A program made the translations under genes and the position numbers. Shown piece after piece: positions 16,659 through 26,039 of a DNA stretch of 64,000 nucleotides (position 1 is the first letter of the stretch; each line of letters opens with the position of its first letter). Under the pieces are notes generated by a model. The model was not told the origin of the DNA. It saw only the letters and a list, made by a program, of their open reading frames with translations, and ran no database searches. Location of the stretch: NCBI RefSeq assembly GCF_030409755.1, contig NZ_JAUFQE010000001.1, positions 1,364,001 to 1,428,000 of the forward strand. The letters run 5' to 3'. The stretch is from Vibrio lentus. GTDB taxonomy: Bacteria > Pseudomonadota > Gammaproteobacteria > Enterobacterales > Vibrionaceae.

Positions 16659-16922
16659 TTACTCGTCGTCGAACTGTTTGGTCGTGAATGAGTCTTCGAT
16701 TCTGTTGAGCTCTTCTTGATCTTTCACTCGCTGTTCTTCTTGGCGAATGACTTTTGCTTCATTGAAGCGTTTCTTTTCCGACTTAGTCAGGAATTTTACA
16801 GCTTTCTTGTTGGTCAGTGCGTAAGCAACTACGTCTTCGCCTTTTTCTCTGCGGTCGTTTACACGTTGTGAGAAACGTTCATTGTCGCGAGCTTTACGCT
16901 CCGCTGAGGTCAACTTGCTCAT
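16659..16922 (-). CDS. Small, highly charged conserved-type hypothetical protein
   Basis: The 87-residue protein is made largely of K, R, E and D and is predicted helical, with VIRQEEQRVKDQEELNRIEDS able to form a coiled coil. It has its own terminator and starts at an ATG after a GGC-poor leader. I do not recognise a named family. The composition resembles small nucleic-acid or ribosome-associated proteins, but nothing specific supports that. Confidence 0.65.
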   Translation of the reverse strand: MSKLTSAERKARDNERFSQRVNDRREKGEDVVAYALTNKKAVKFLTKSEKKRFNEAKVIRQEEQRVKDQEELNRIEDSFTTKQFDDE

Positions 16923-17112
16923 GCTTTAAAGCCTTTTCAATTATTCATGGTAGGGGATCTACGCTTAGCGAAACCAATGGGGAAGTGCTCTGAATTGGTG
17001 GAACTGTGTATCACGTTCGCTCAACTGAGTTTAGCCCATTTGTATGCTGGTGGCGCATCTTAGCACAAAGGTTTGAGCATACAGGTATGCTATTCGAGGG
17101 ATTAAACAGAAC

Positions 17113-17137
17113 AACCCACAATTTTCTGTTGTGGGTT
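17113..17137. terminator. Possible weak hairpin terminator of the photolyase cluster
   Basis: AACCCACAA pairs with TTGTGGGTT around TTTTCTG, about 80 bases beyond the last gene of the long minus-strand cluster. No strong T-run follows. The rest of 16923-17217 shows no gene. Confidence 0.35.
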
Positions 17138-17217
17138 GAGATTACATTGTGGGCTGAGATTGTCTTTTGGGATCGAGGTTATTGCTGATGGAACTGCTAA
17201 TCAGAAACGCCAGTTAA

Positions 17218-17760
17218 TTAAAGTTTCTCGATATACAAAATCACTTCACCGACTTTAAAGCCGAACTTAGACATCTCGGTTTTGTTGAACAGGCGTTTGT
17301 CGTCCATCAAGAACATCCAATCATCAAGCACTACTTCATAAGTGCTACCGTCTACTTCGATTTCCAAATCGTATTTCCAGTAAAGCGCTGAACCTTGGGT
17401 CTCTCCATATGCCGCGCCCACGACATCGTTGGCGGTGCCTGTGTAGGTGTTGTCACCGGTTTTGATGAGGTTCCAAACGCGGGTTGAACGCTCGCCATCA
17501 GCAAAGGAAAACCACTCTTTGATTTCTCCGTTGTCTCCATCCCAAGTAGCGATGAGCTTGGCATCAAAGCGGCGCAGTAGGTTACCAGAGCGGTCAAGCA
17601 CGATGCCGTAGGCCATCAATTCACCGTCAAAGAAGGTTTCCAGCTTTAGCTCTGGGGTCGTGTCTGCGTGGTTCTCTAAATTGGCAGAACCACAACCCGC
17701 CAGCCAAATGAGAGAGAGCAGTGCTAGAGCGAATTTTGTTATTTTTATTTTTGAATTCAT
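17218..17760 (-). CDS. DUF3833 lipoprotein
   Basis: The 180 residues begin with a lipoprotein signal, lipobox LAGC with the acylated cysteine at residue 23. The mature part, from LETFFDGELMAYGIVLDRSGN on, matches the DUF3833 family. It is the last gene of the sigma/ChrR cluster and overlaps the chalcone-isomerase-like gene by 4 bases. DUF3833, chalcone-isomerase-like and DUF2878 proteins commonly travel with Cfa-type enzymes, which points to lipid chemistry at the envelope. No biochemical role is proven. Confidence 0.85.
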   Translation of the reverse strand: MNSKIKITKFALALLSLIWLAGCGSANLENHADTTPELKLETFFDGELMAYGIVLDRSGNLLRRFDAKLIATWDGDNGEIKEWFSFADGERSTRVWNLIKTGDNTYTGTANDVVGAAYGETQGSALYWKYDLEIEVDGSTYEVVLDDWMFLMDDKRLFNKTEMSKFGFKVGEVILYIEKL

Positions 17761-18344
17761 TTATTCAAACCTAAAAGTTGTTTGCGTAGACCGGGCTCAG
17801 AGGTGTTTTCAGATAACCAAATCGCTAAGAAAGCGTCACCAAACTGCTTGTCTTGGATGATACCGATAGGCTGCTCATCGAAATAAAAACGACTCACGTT
17901 GTCTTCGGTTACGCGGATAGTGAGTGTGCTTCCTGCTTCTACGTTAGGCCACATCTCGTACAAAGGCTTCAACCAACGTTGGATATTGTTGTTGGAGTAA
18001 CCAAGTTTGCTCCATTGATCTTGGGTAGCATCAACGAGGTCTTTGCTGTCAATCGCACGGTAATATTCAAGCTTTAAAGCGCGTTCAGAATTGGTTGGGG
18101 TCGCGTAGAATTCAGCTGAGTAGAGTGTCCAAAACAGGTAGCTCATCTCACCTTGGCCGCGTTTGCTTAGATTATCTACAGCGGAGGCCTTCGCATTTCC
18201 GGTGAACAGGAGTGCCACACAAATGAGGGTTAAGGTGACTAAGCTAAACAGTCGATTTATTGATTGCTCGCTTGTTTGAGTGCGAACGCGACTGTTATCG
18301 CTCTCAGATTTGAACGCTTGCGTAGGGTTGCGTGGAAAAGCCAT
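17757..18344 (-). CDS. Chalcone-isomerase-like exported protein
   Basis: The 195-residue protein has an internal hydrophobic export segment near residues 30-52 and a mature domain with GQGEMSYLFWTLYSAEFYATP, the start of the bacterial chalcone isomerase-like family. It ends with AFLAIWLSENTSEPGLRKQLLG. The plant-type catalytic activity is not expected; in bacteria the fold is linked to fatty-acid handling. It is translationally coupled to the DUF3833 gene and 4 bases from the DUF2878 gene. Confidence 0.85.
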   Translation of the reverse strand: MAFPRNPTQAFKSESDNSRVRTQTSEQSINRLFSLVTLTLICVALLFTGNAKASAVDNLSKRGQGEMSYLFWTLYSAEFYATPTNSERALKLEYYRAIDSKDLVDATQDQWSKLGYSNNNIQRWLKPLYEMWPNVEAGSTLTIRVTEDNVSRFYFDEQPIGIIQDKQFGDAFLAIWLSENTSEPGLRKQLLGLNK

Positions 18345-18347
18345 AAG

Positions 18348-18869
18348 TCACCTCGTTGTTGCCATTTTGGGTTGTACTAAGTTGGAGTAAGCGGCCACCA
18401 GTAAGGGCAACAAAATCCCCCAACTTATTGCAAGGGCAGCGAGCACCGATGCATCTGGCCAAGTCGTAAGAAGGGCGCCTGCTTTGATGCCTCCCCAATA
18501 ACTACTAGTACCTGCTACGAACCCTATGACAAACAAGATCACTTTTGAGCATTTTAAAAGCCAATTCAGGCTGTGATTGAAACTGATTAAGAACATGATC
18601 CACAGGCAAATGAGCCAAACTGGGAACCAAGATTGATTAGCAATTTCAGAGTCGACGGCAAAAATACCGAAATGGAGCATGAGGCTATCAAGCAATAGCC
18701 CCAATGGTAATAAGACGAGTATTTTCAAGTCGCTACTGCGAGTTGGAGAGAGAAGGAAGTGAACTACCACGATCAATGGCGTGACGAACGGGGCTTGCTC
18801 GGTAAAGAATGCGCTGCAAACCCAGGTCGCTTGAAACAGAACGAGATTAATAATCCAAAACCGTTTCAT
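18348..18869 (-). CDS. DUF2878 membrane protein
   Basis: The 173 residues contain five to six transmembrane helices, typical of DUF2878. I start it at the ATG at 18869 (MKRFWIINLVLFQ) because GGAG lies 7 bases before it; a longer frame has no site. It overlaps the 3' end of the cfa-type gene by 23 bases, a sign of tight co-expression. Function unknown. Confidence 0.8.
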   Translation of the reverse strand: MKRFWIINLVLFQATWVCSAFFTEQAPFVTPLIVVVHFLLSPTRSSDLKILVLLPLGLLLDSLMLHFGIFAVDSEIANQSWFPVWLICLWIMFLISFNHSLNWLLKCSKVILFVIGFVAGTSSYWGGIKAGALLTTWPDASVLAALAISWGILLPLLVAAYSNLVQPKMATTR

Positions 18870-20127
18870 CTTTTGCTCCAAAGTAACGAGGTTTTCTTGC
18901 GACAAGGTGATGAGTACTGATCACGCGCTCTAGGAATGCCCCTTCGCAGTAACAGAAGTAGAAAACCCAAAGGCGTTTAAACTCTTCTGAATAACCTAAT
19001 GATTCGAGCTCTTCCCAGCTGTTTTCAAAGGCGATGTTCCAGTCGTTGAGTGTTCGAGCGTAGTGAAGGCCAATGTCATCAATTTCTTGGACGACAAGGT
19101 CGGTGCTGGTGGCAAGATGTTGAGTCATCACGGCAATCGAAGGTAAACAACCACCGGGGAAGATGTACTTCTGAATAAAGTCGACGCCTTTACGGTATTT
19201 ATCATAACGACTGTCGGCAATGGTAATCGCTTGAATCAGCATTTTTCCTGAAGGCTTCAACAGAGAAGAGCACTTTTCAAAGAAGGTTTGCAGATATTCA
19301 TGTCCGACCGCTTCTATCATCTCGATAGACACCAACTTGTCATACTCACCAGAGAGGTTGCGATAATCCTCTTTCAGTAGGGTGATTTTGTCGGTTAAGC
19401 CGAGCGCTTTGACTCGCTGTTCTGCCAGCTCGTGCTGAGCATCTGAAATGGTCGTGGTCGTAACGTGGCAGCCGTAGTGCTGAGCAATAAATATCGCTAG
19501 TCCGCCCCAGCCAGTGCCTATCTCAACCACGTTATCTGATTCAGACAGTTCTAAACGCTCACAGATGGTTTTCATTTTGTTCTGTTGTGCTTTCGACAGG
19601 GTTAACGCATCTTCGCTGTAGATAGCGGAAGAGTATTGCATTGAACTGTCTAGGAAGCGTTCATACAGCTCGTTACCAATGTCGTAGTGGGCGAGGATAT
19701 TACGTTTGGAGCCTTGCTCGGTGTTGGCGTTCTTACGGCGTAGCAGTAAATTTTTGATTCGTGAAATCCATTGCGTCTTGTCGTCAAGCTCGTCTAACTG
19801 TGCTTGATTTCGAGCCATGATTTGTATCACTTTGGTGAGATCTGGGCTGGTCCATTTTCCATCAATATAGGCCTCAGATGCACCAATACTGCCGCTCGTC
19901 ACAACATCTCGATAGAAGCTCGCGTCATGAATAACGATTTGAGCGCTTAAGGTCGCTTCTCTGTCTCCGAACACCGAATGTTGGTCACGTTCAATCACTT
20001 CGAGTTTTGCGAATTGCAGACGTTCTAGAACCTTGAAAATCAGAGCTCGATATTTGCAGTTGCTTGAAACAGCAACGGCTTTAGCTTGTTGTTCTACGTT
20101 GTTGTTTTGTTTTGCAAGCTGTTCCAT
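18847..20127 (-). CDS. cfa: Cyclopropane-fatty-acyl-phospholipid synthase-like methyltransferase
   Basis: The 426-residue SAM-dependent enzyme belongs to the Cfa family, which adds a methylene across double bonds of membrane phospholipid chains. It contains HYDIGNELYERFLDSSMQYS, the SAM-binding VVEIGTGWGGLAIFIA and the motif FIQKYIFPGGCLPS. The ATG at 20127 (MEQLAKQ) follows GCGAGG; a TTG at 20208 would add 27 residues. Next to DUF1365 and an FAD oxidoreductase the enzyme probably modifies unsaturated lipids under singlet-oxygen stress, in the way furan fatty acids are made in Rhodobacter. That last point is inferred. Confidence 0.88.
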   Translation of the reverse strand: MEQLAKQNNNVEQQAKAVAVSSNCKYRALIFKVLERLQFAKLEVIERDQHSVFGDREATLSAQIVIHDASFYRDVVTSGSIGASEAYIDGKWTSPDLTKVIQIMARNQAQLDELDDKTQWISRIKNLLLRRKNANTEQGSKRNILAHYDIGNELYERFLDSSMQYSSAIYSEDALTLSKAQQNKMKTICERLELSESDNVVEIGTGWGGLAIFIAQHYGCHVTTTTISDAQHELAEQRVKALGLTDKITLLKEDYRNLSGEYDKLVSIEMIEAVGHEYLQTFFEKCSSLLKPSGKMLIQAITIADSRYDKYRKGVDFIQKYIFPGGCLPSIAVMTQHLATSTDLVVQEIDDIGLHYARTLNDWNIAFENSWEELESLGYSEEFKRLWVFYFCYCEGAFLERVISTHHLVARKPRYFGAKDETVLDY

Positions 20128-20227
20128 GGAAACCTCGCTGAGAAATTGTTTTAAATTTAGTTTTACTGGCTGAGGGTTAGAAGTGTTGGTCTCGTTAAGC
20201 CAACCCAAGCCTTCAATTAAGACATCT

Positions 20228-21043
20228 TTAAGGCGTTTTAGACGCTGAATCTGGATGCGCTACAAACGGTACTTTTTTCAGAAATAATTTGAGAGCCTGA
20301 AAATAGATACCCATTACAACCTTGATTGTCATTGCTGGGATCCGCAGTACCGTTTTCCTAATGTTTGCTTTTGTTACCGACTGCTTTGAGAGTGCTAGTG
20401 TGGCATCAAAAATCTTGTCGCTACGATGACTCTCGATGTGAACTAACGTCCGTTTCGTTGGTGGCTTTATTTTCCACAAGTAGTTCATGTCTAAATCCAT
20501 GAACGGTGAAACGTGAAACTCTTTTTTTACTTTCAACTCTTTGTGCATGTCGATGAGATAATAGTGTCTTTCTCGCCAAGGCGTGTTGCTCACTTCGGCT
20601 AACATATAGCGACAATCACCAGTCTCGTCGTAACAGAAAAAACAGTTAATTGGGCTGAAATAAATTCCTAAACAACGGCACTGAGCCAGCATCGTCACAC
20701 GGTTTGTTACAGACCAAACCCCACCAAGTTGTTGTACTTTGGATGCTATACGTTGCTTAAGTGATTTAGGTTCATCAGTCGTGACATTTTCTTTTTTTTC
20801 AGCGAGATAATCCGATTCGACAAAGCGAATCGGGTTGTACCACTGAGTACCGAATAAGCGACTGCGAGTGGTTGTTTGAGGGATTTCATCGAGATCTAAT
20901 CCCATCATGTACAACTGGTAGCTAAATTCATGAGTAATATCGCCAAAGCGGCGGTGGCGTACGTTGCCCCAGTAAATGCCGCTGAGCTCTTCACTCTTTT
21001 CGGATGCGAGCCCCATGTCGGGTGTCATGGTGCGAGTGTTCAT
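20228..21043 (-). CDS. DUF1365 protein
   Basis: The 271-residue DUF1365 protein contains HRRFGDITHEFSYQLYMMGLDLDE, INCFFCYDE and the segment EFHVSPFMDLDMNYLW. DUF1365 genes nearly always sit between a flavin oxidoreductase and a Cfa-type methyltransferase, as here. The FAD gene stop overlaps its start (21040-21043). A role in lipid modification is likely from this linkage but undefined. Confidence 0.85.
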   Translation of the reverse strand: MNTRTMTPDMGLASEKSEELSGIYWGNVRHRRFGDITHEFSYQLYMMGLDLDEIPQTTTRSRLFGTQWYNPIRFVESDYLAEKKENVTTDEPKSLKQRIASKVQQLGGVWSVTNRVTMLAQCRCLGIYFSPINCFFCYDETGDCRYMLAEVSNTPWRERHYYLIDMHKELKVKKEFHVSPFMDLDMNYLWKIKPPTKRTLVHIESHRSDKIFDATLALSKQSVTKANIRKTVLRIPAMTIKVVMGIYFQALKLFLKKVPFVAHPDSASKTP

Positions 21044-22311
21044 CGTACTGAGCTCGTGATCAAATCTAGGCCAAAGCGCTTGGTCACATCGAGTGCACTG
21101 TGGACACCGTCTTCATGGAAGCCGTTGTACCAGTACGCGCCTGCAAAGTGGGTGTTGTTTTTGCCGCAGATCTGCTCGCGCTTATGTTGGGCTTCTACCG
21201 TGTTCGAATTAAGTACCGGATGATGGTAAACAAAGCTACGAATGATTTTATCAGGCGCTATCACGTCACTTTGGTTTAGGGTTACACAGAAGGTGTCTTG
21301 GCTTTCAATGCCCTGCAGAATGTTCATGTTGTAAGTGACACAGGCAGGTCTTTGGCTGTTGCCATCAAGCATGTAGTTCCAGCTTGCCCACGCCAGTTTA
21401 CGGTCGGGTAACAGGTTGGTATCCGTGTGTAGAACCACCTCATTTCGGCTGTAAGGGATCTCCCCTAGTACCTGTTGTTCTTGTTCAGTCGCGTCGCCCA
21501 GCAAACGTAGGGCTTGGTCTGAGTGACACGCAAATATTACCTCGTCGAAGTCTTGTGTGTTGCCATCTTCGAATTCAATGGTAACCCCTGACTGTTGGCG
21601 AGTGACTTGCTTAATCGAGGTGTTTAACGCGACCGGTTTATTCAAGCATGAAAGGATGATCTCGACGTAAGAACGCGAACCTTTCGGAATCACATACCAT
21701 TGAGGACGATTGGCAATGTCTAACAGGCCGTGATTGTAGAAGAACTGGATAAAGAACTTGAGTTCGAATTCTTCCATCTCTTCTAAGCTTGTCGACCAAA
21801 TAGCCGCACCCATCGGCAAGATGTAGTGCTGACTGAAAAAGTCGGAAAATTGATTCTCGCGCAGGAAGTTGCCAAGGGTAACATCCGGTGTGAATTGGTT
21901 GCTTTCGAACTGGGCTTTACACTGCTTATTGAACTTGAGGATGTCAGACACTAATGACCAGAATTGAGGCTTGAAAATATTCCTCCTCTGAGCGAATAAC
22001 GAATTGATGCTGTGGCCGTTGTATTCAAACTTAGTCGTTGTGTTGTGAACGCTGAAGCTCATCTCCGTAGGTTGCCTTTCGACACCGAGTTGCTCAAGCA
22101 ATTGGTTGAAGTTTGGGTAGGTTCTGTCGTTGAAAACGATGAAGCCAGTATCAATTGAAAACGCCTTGCCTCGGTGTTCAATATCAACCGTAGCAGTGTG
22201 CCCGCCGACGTAGTCATTTTTCTCGAATACCGTAACGTCGTGGTGCTTATCTAATACATGTGCGCAAGTCAGTCCAGAGATACCTGAACCTATAATGGCG
22301 ATTTTTTTCAT
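21040..22311 (-). CDS. FAD/NAD(P)-binding amine-oxidase-like protein of the Cfa cluster
   Basis: The 423 residues open with the Rossmann motif KIAIIGSGISGLTCAHVL and have YVGGHTATVDIEHRGKAFSIDTGFIVFND, the signature of the oxidoreductases paired with DUF1365 and Cfa. HFAGAYWYNGFHEDGVHSAL is the C-terminal FAD motif. The ATG at 22311 follows AAGGATGG, which lies in the last codons of the upstream SDR. It probably supplies the oxidation step on the lipid substrate. Confidence 0.87.
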   Translation of the reverse strand: MKKIAIIGSGISGLTCAHVLDKHHDVTVFEKNDYVGGHTATVDIEHRGKAFSIDTGFIVFNDRTYPNFNQLLEQLGVERQPTEMSFSVHNTTTKFEYNGHSINSLFAQRRNIFKPQFWSLVSDILKFNKQCKAQFESNQFTPDVTLGNFLRENQFSDFFSQHYILPMGAAIWSTSLEEMEEFELKFFIQFFYNHGLLDIANRPQWYVIPKGSRSYVEIILSCLNKPVALNTSIKQVTRQQSGVTIEFEDGNTQDFDEVIFACHSDQALRLLGDATEQEQQVLGEIPYSRNEVVLHTDTNLLPDRKLAWASWNYMLDGNSQRPACVTYNMNILQGIESQDTFCVTLNQSDVIAPDKIIRSFVYHHPVLNSNTVEAQHKREQICGKNNTHFAGAYWYNGFHEDGVHSALDVTKRFGLDLITSSVR

Positions 22312-22313
22312 TG

Positions 22314-23045
22314 TTATACCATCCTTGAAGCGAATTTTTGCCAAACTGGAGTCGGTAGCATTCTTAGTAATTTCATTATTAATATGAATCGTCTCGGGAA
22401 ATCGATCTCGCTCTTTCCTTGAGCAATACCATTTACGATTCGTTGAGTGGCAGCCTCGCTACTAATAATCATAGGCATAGCGAAGGAGTTTCGCTCGGTT
22501 AATGGTGTTTCAACAAAGCCTGGGTGCACAATTGAGACATGAATGTTGTGCTCGGCGAGATCAACTGAGAGTGTTCTACCTAAGTAGGTGAGAGCAGCCT
22601 TTGAAGCGCCATAAGCTTCGGCTCTTGGCAATGGTAGAAAGCTCGCGCTTGAACTGACCAAAACCAAGCGACCGCCGGGCTTGATGTTTTTTAGCCAAGC
22701 TTTAAGGGCGTAACCAATTGAAATTAGATTGATGTTGATGACGCGCTCAAACAATTCTGCGTCGAAATTAACAGGATCATCGATGTACTCACAATCACCC
22801 GCGTTCAAAATCAGTAGGTCGAGCGGCTTATCTTGGTCGAGTGCTGGGAAATTGTGATAATCGGTCAAATCAAAACAGAGTGGGTCAATTGACGAGTGCG
22901 ATAGGTCTGTCTCGTGATAATCAACTAAGGCTTGCAGTTTGTCTTGATTACGGCCGCAAGCAATCACCTGATGCCCTTGTTGAGCATAATCTATAGCGAG
23001 TGATTGGCCGATACCTGAGGTCGCGCCTGTGATCATAATACGCAT
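22314..23045 (-). CDS. Short-chain dehydrogenase/reductase of the Cfa cluster
   Basis: This 243-residue SDR has MITGATSGIGQSLA, LILNAGD, catalytic Y-x3-K in AEAYGASKAALTYL and the segment VHPGFVETPLTERN. The start is the ATG whose A overlaps the stop of the NTF2-like gene (TAATG at 23045), giving translational coupling. It is a standard member of this cluster in vibrios. Substrate unknown, perhaps an oxidised lipid. Confidence 0.85.
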   Translation of the reverse strand: MRIMITGATSGIGQSLAIDYAQQGHQVIACGRNQDKLQALVDYHETDLSHSSIDPLCFDLTDYHNFPALDQDKPLDLLILNAGDCEYIDDPVNFDAELFERVININLISIGYALKAWLKNIKPGGRLVLVSSSASFLPLPRAEAYGASKAALTYLGRTLSVDLAEHNIHVSIVHPGFVETPLTERNSFAMPMIISSEAATQRIVNGIAQGKSEIDFPRRFILIMKLLRMLPTPVWQKFASRMV

Positions 23046-23476
23046 TATCGGCTCGCTCTTTTTTTGATGGATTTGATCGCGCAACCTAATACAGGGATGT
23101 GCTCGTACAGCATCGAACCCACATCCAGATAATCGCGATGATAAACCACTTGGTTGTCCAACATTTTAATATGACTATGCCCTTGAACTTCGATCGGCTT
23201 TTGTCCGTTGAGTTGTTTGTGAGCGAATTGCATTGTCCAATAAACGGATGCTTCATCTTTCACTTCAAAGGTGTGTTCGATGTGGAAGTAACAGCTAGTG
23301 ACTTGTGTGTAGAGGTTCTCGAAGTAATGAGTTAACGCGACAATCCCACTGACATGATGCAGTGGGTCTTGGAATTCGATATCAGGGTGATAAACCGTCT
23401 TTAGCACGTCGAAATTGTCGGTTCCGAGTTCTCGATACATGTTGAGAAAGTTATCAAGCCATAGAGAGTTATCCAT
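23045..23476 (-). CDS. NTF2/SnoaL-like protein
   Basis: The 143-residue cone-shaped NTF2-like protein contains YHPDIEFQDPLHHVSGI and YWTMQFAHKQLNGQKPIEVQGHSHIKM, typical for the family. Either ATG at 23476 or GTG at 23485 may be used; I take the ATG. It lies 14 bases after the photolyase stop. NTF2-like folds bind small hydrophobic molecules or act as isomerases, and the specific role here is unknown. Confidence 0.8.
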   Translation of the reverse strand: MDNSLWLDNFLNMYRELGTDNFDVLKTVYHPDIEFQDPLHHVSGIVALTHYFENLYTQVTSCYFHIEHTFEVKDEASVYWTMQFAHKQLNGQKPIEVQGHSHIKMLDNQVVYHRDYLDVGSMLYEHIPVLGCAIKSIKKRASR

Positions 23477-23490
23477 AATATTCACTCTAA

Positions 23491-24951
23491 TTATTTGAAA
23501 AAGGCTAAGGCTCTCAATCGTGCTTCTTTGTGTTCAACGATGGGTTGCCAGTATTCGCTGTTAATTCCGTTTTTTGCAATGTAATCATGTGGAAAATGCA
23601 CATGCTTGTCAGGAATATTTTGCAGCTCTGGTATGTACTTACGAATAAAAATTCCTTTCGGATCAAACTTTTCACTCTGGGTGATCGGATTGAAAATTCT
23701 AAAGTAGGGTTGAGCATCACAGCCAGTACTTGAAGCCCATTGCCAACCGCCATTATTCGCGCTGAAATCACCATCGATAAGGTGCGACATAAAGAAGCGT
23801 TCGCCCCAGCGCCAGTCAATCAGTAGGTGTTTGGTTAGGAAGCTTGCCACCACCATTCTGAGCCTGTTGTGCATCCAGCCTGTCTCAACCAATTGACGCA
23901 TCGCTGCGTCAACTAATGGGTAGCCTGTCTTACCCTCACACCAAGCCTTAAAGCTCGGGTGATCGTGATACCAATCTAAGCCGTTGTATTTCTGCTGAAA
24001 GTTCGCACCTTTAACCAGTTTAGGATGGTGGAACATCAAATGCTTATAAAAATCTCGCCAAATCAATTCATTAAGCCAAGAAAAGGCTGGCAACTGAGTA
24101 TCAAATAACAAGTCCGGCTGTTGTTGAATCAATTGAATCGCTAACCATCGTGGGCTCACAGCGCCAATGGTTAAGTAAGGGGAAAGGCCAGACGTGCCTT
24201 TTACCGATGGAATATCTCTAAGGCGAGAATAATCGTTAACTTTATTGGCTAAGAAATTGGGGATCACGCTCTCAAGGACGTCTTGGCTTAGTGGCCAACG
24301 CTCTGAATCGGTACGCGGAAAGTCGAAATCGTACTCGCCAGAAAAACCACTTAACGATTGTTTCAGTTGTGATGGATTCTGAAGCGAATCCGTTTCAGAT
24401 GAATCTGCTTGCGCAGATCCTGCTTGTGCCGATCCTTTTGAATGCACAGGAGCGTGGCTACAAATGATGCCTTTCGCTTGCACTTCTTTTAACCATGCGT
24501 TTTTGAAAGGTGTGAAAACCTTGAACATCTCACCTTGTTTATTCAGCACGCTACCTAATGGCAGAATCGTATCGCAGTCGGTTATTTTCAGCTTTATACC
24601 AGTAGCGATTAAGCGTTTGTCTCTTAACTGCTCATCCACTTCCGGCTCTGAATTGGCATACACACATGTCGCATCGACCTGTTTGCACAAGTTGATGAGC
24701 TGAGTTGCTTGATCGTTAAAGTCTGTGGCTTTGAGGTGCAGCAGAGTGATACCGAATTCAGCGAGTTGTGACTCGAACTGTTTTAGGTGGCGATAAATGA
24801 AGTCCGCCTTTATCGGTGCAAGGTGATGTTGTTGCCATTGCTGCGGGGTTGAAATAAAAACGGCGATAGAGACGCCGTTTTCAACCGCAGAGACGAGCGC
24901 TGGGTTATCGTGAATCCTCAGGTCTCGTCTTATCCATAGAATGTCGCTCAA
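23491..24951 (-). CDS. phr: Class I deoxyribodipyrimidine photolyase
   Basis: The 486-residue enzyme repairs UV cyclobutane pyrimidine dimers with blue light. The N-terminal antenna domain begins ILWIRRDLRIHDNPAL. The FAD domain has LSPYLTIGAVSPRWL, WRDFYKHLMFHHP, GKTGYPLVDAAMRQLVETGWMHNR and DGDFSANNGGWQWASSTGCDAQPYFRIFNP. The first codon overlaps the stop of the DUF523 gene by 4 bases. Control by the ECF sigma factor links repair to light-generated singlet oxygen. Confidence 0.93.
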   Translation of the reverse strand: MSDILWIRRDLRIHDNPALVSAVENGVSIAVFISTPQQWQQHHLAPIKADFIYRHLKQFESQLAEFGITLLHLKATDFNDQATQLINLCKQVDATCVYANSEPEVDEQLRDKRLIATGIKLKITDCDTILPLGSVLNKQGEMFKVFTPFKNAWLKEVQAKGIICSHAPVHSKGSAQAGSAQADSSETDSLQNPSQLKQSLSGFSGEYDFDFPRTDSERWPLSQDVLESVIPNFLANKVNDYSRLRDIPSVKGTSGLSPYLTIGAVSPRWLAIQLIQQQPDLLFDTQLPAFSWLNELIWRDFYKHLMFHHPKLVKGANFQQKYNGLDWYHDHPSFKAWCEGKTGYPLVDAAMRQLVETGWMHNRLRMVVASFLTKHLLIDWRWGERFFMSHLIDGDFSANNGGWQWASSTGCDAQPYFRIFNPITQSEKFDPKGIFIRKYIPELQNIPDKHVHFPHDYIAKNGINSEYWQPIVEHKEARLRALAFFK

Positions 24952-25895
24952 TATCCGTATCTCAGCTTAAGTTCTTGTGGGTGCGGGTTTAGATAAACTT
25001 GTGATTGTAGGTACTCGTTTGGGTATTCCATCAGATAGTGGTTGATCAGCGTTAGTGGTACTAACAGAGGAACTAGCCCTTCTCTGAATGATGAAATCTG
25101 ATTGGTGAGCTCTTGTTTGTGAGCGCTGCTCAGTTGTTTCTTAAAGTAACCTTGCAAGTGATGCAGAGTGTTGGCATGACTGCCGCGATTTGCATGATGC
25201 ATTAGCGCCGTCATCAGACCTTCGATGTACTTTTCAGCCAACTCATCGATCTCTAAATCGTTACTCGCTAAAAGTTTGCCTAGGCTCTTGTAGCCTTCAA
25301 TGTGGTGGCACATCACTAGATATTTGTGAGCGCTGTGAAATTGAATCAGCTTATGTTTGGTGACACCTTCATCAACAAGATCGAGCCACTTTTGATATGT
25401 GAAAACACGAGTCATAAAGTTTTCACGCAGAATTGGATCGTTGAGGCGACCATTCTCTTCTACTGGAAGGAGGGGATTGCCTTGCATTACTTGCTGAGTG
25501 AACAAGCCAACGCCTGTCGACTCCGAACCACGCCCGTGGTGGTGATAAACCTTTACTCGCTCCATGCCACAGGTTGGACTTTTTTGACACACAATGAACC
25601 CTGCGATGTGTTGGTTATTCTTTGAATAGTTTTGCCCAAACTCGATCAGTTCATCGGTGACATCGCCAGAACCATCAGGTCGAGAAACATGAATAATGTC
25701 GTCTAACATTCTTGTTTGACGGATTGTAGGACGAGGCGTTGGAAGTCCAACCCCCATCTCTGGACAAACTGGCTCAAGCTCTACGTAGTCTGCAAGATCG
25801 TCTGTGCAAAAACGAGAACGCTTATGGCCAGTATCGAACCGAACTTTATGACCGGCGACACATGCACTAATGCCTATTTTTATTTTTTTATCCAT
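24948..25895 (-). CDS. DUF523-DUF1722 protein (YbgA-like)
   Basis: The 315-residue protein has an N-terminal DUF523 domain (KIGISACVAGHKVRFDTGHKRS, VCPEMGVGLPTPRPTIR and CQKSPTCG) and a C-terminal YbgA/DUF1722 domain from about residue 180 (HKLIQFHSAHKYLVMCHH). In many proteobacteria it sits beside photolyase. Conserved cysteines suggest a metal or sulfur site. AAGGAA precedes the ATG. The function is unknown. Confidence 0.87.
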   Translation of the reverse strand: MDKKIKIGISACVAGHKVRFDTGHKRSRFCTDDLADYVELEPVCPEMGVGLPTPRPTIRQTRMLDDIIHVSRPDGSGDVTDELIEFGQNYSKNNQHIAGFIVCQKSPTCGMERVKVYHHHGRGSESTGVGLFTQQVMQGNPLLPVEENGRLNDPILRENFMTRVFTYQKWLDLVDEGVTKHKLIQFHSAHKYLVMCHHIEGYKSLGKLLASNDLEIDELAEKYIEGLMTALMHHANRGSHANTLHHLQGYFKKQLSSAHKQELTNQISSFREGLVPLLVPLTLINHYLMEYPNEYLQSQVYLNPHPQELKLRYGY

Positions 25896-26039
25896 TGGTC
25901 AATTCCTTACGCTCATTGCTCGTTGTTATTCTTATATTGTGTGTTTTATTGCTTATTAAACATTACTTTAGTTCGGTTTTTACTTTTCTTTCTAGCCAAC
26001 TCTATGAGTCTTGTGACGTATCCGGTAAATCTTTTAAAA

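Noticed and set aside
23045..25895. A separate ECF-type promoter before the photolyase block
   Set aside because: The 144-base gap after chrR has no TGATCC element on the minus strand, so no second promoter is claimed.
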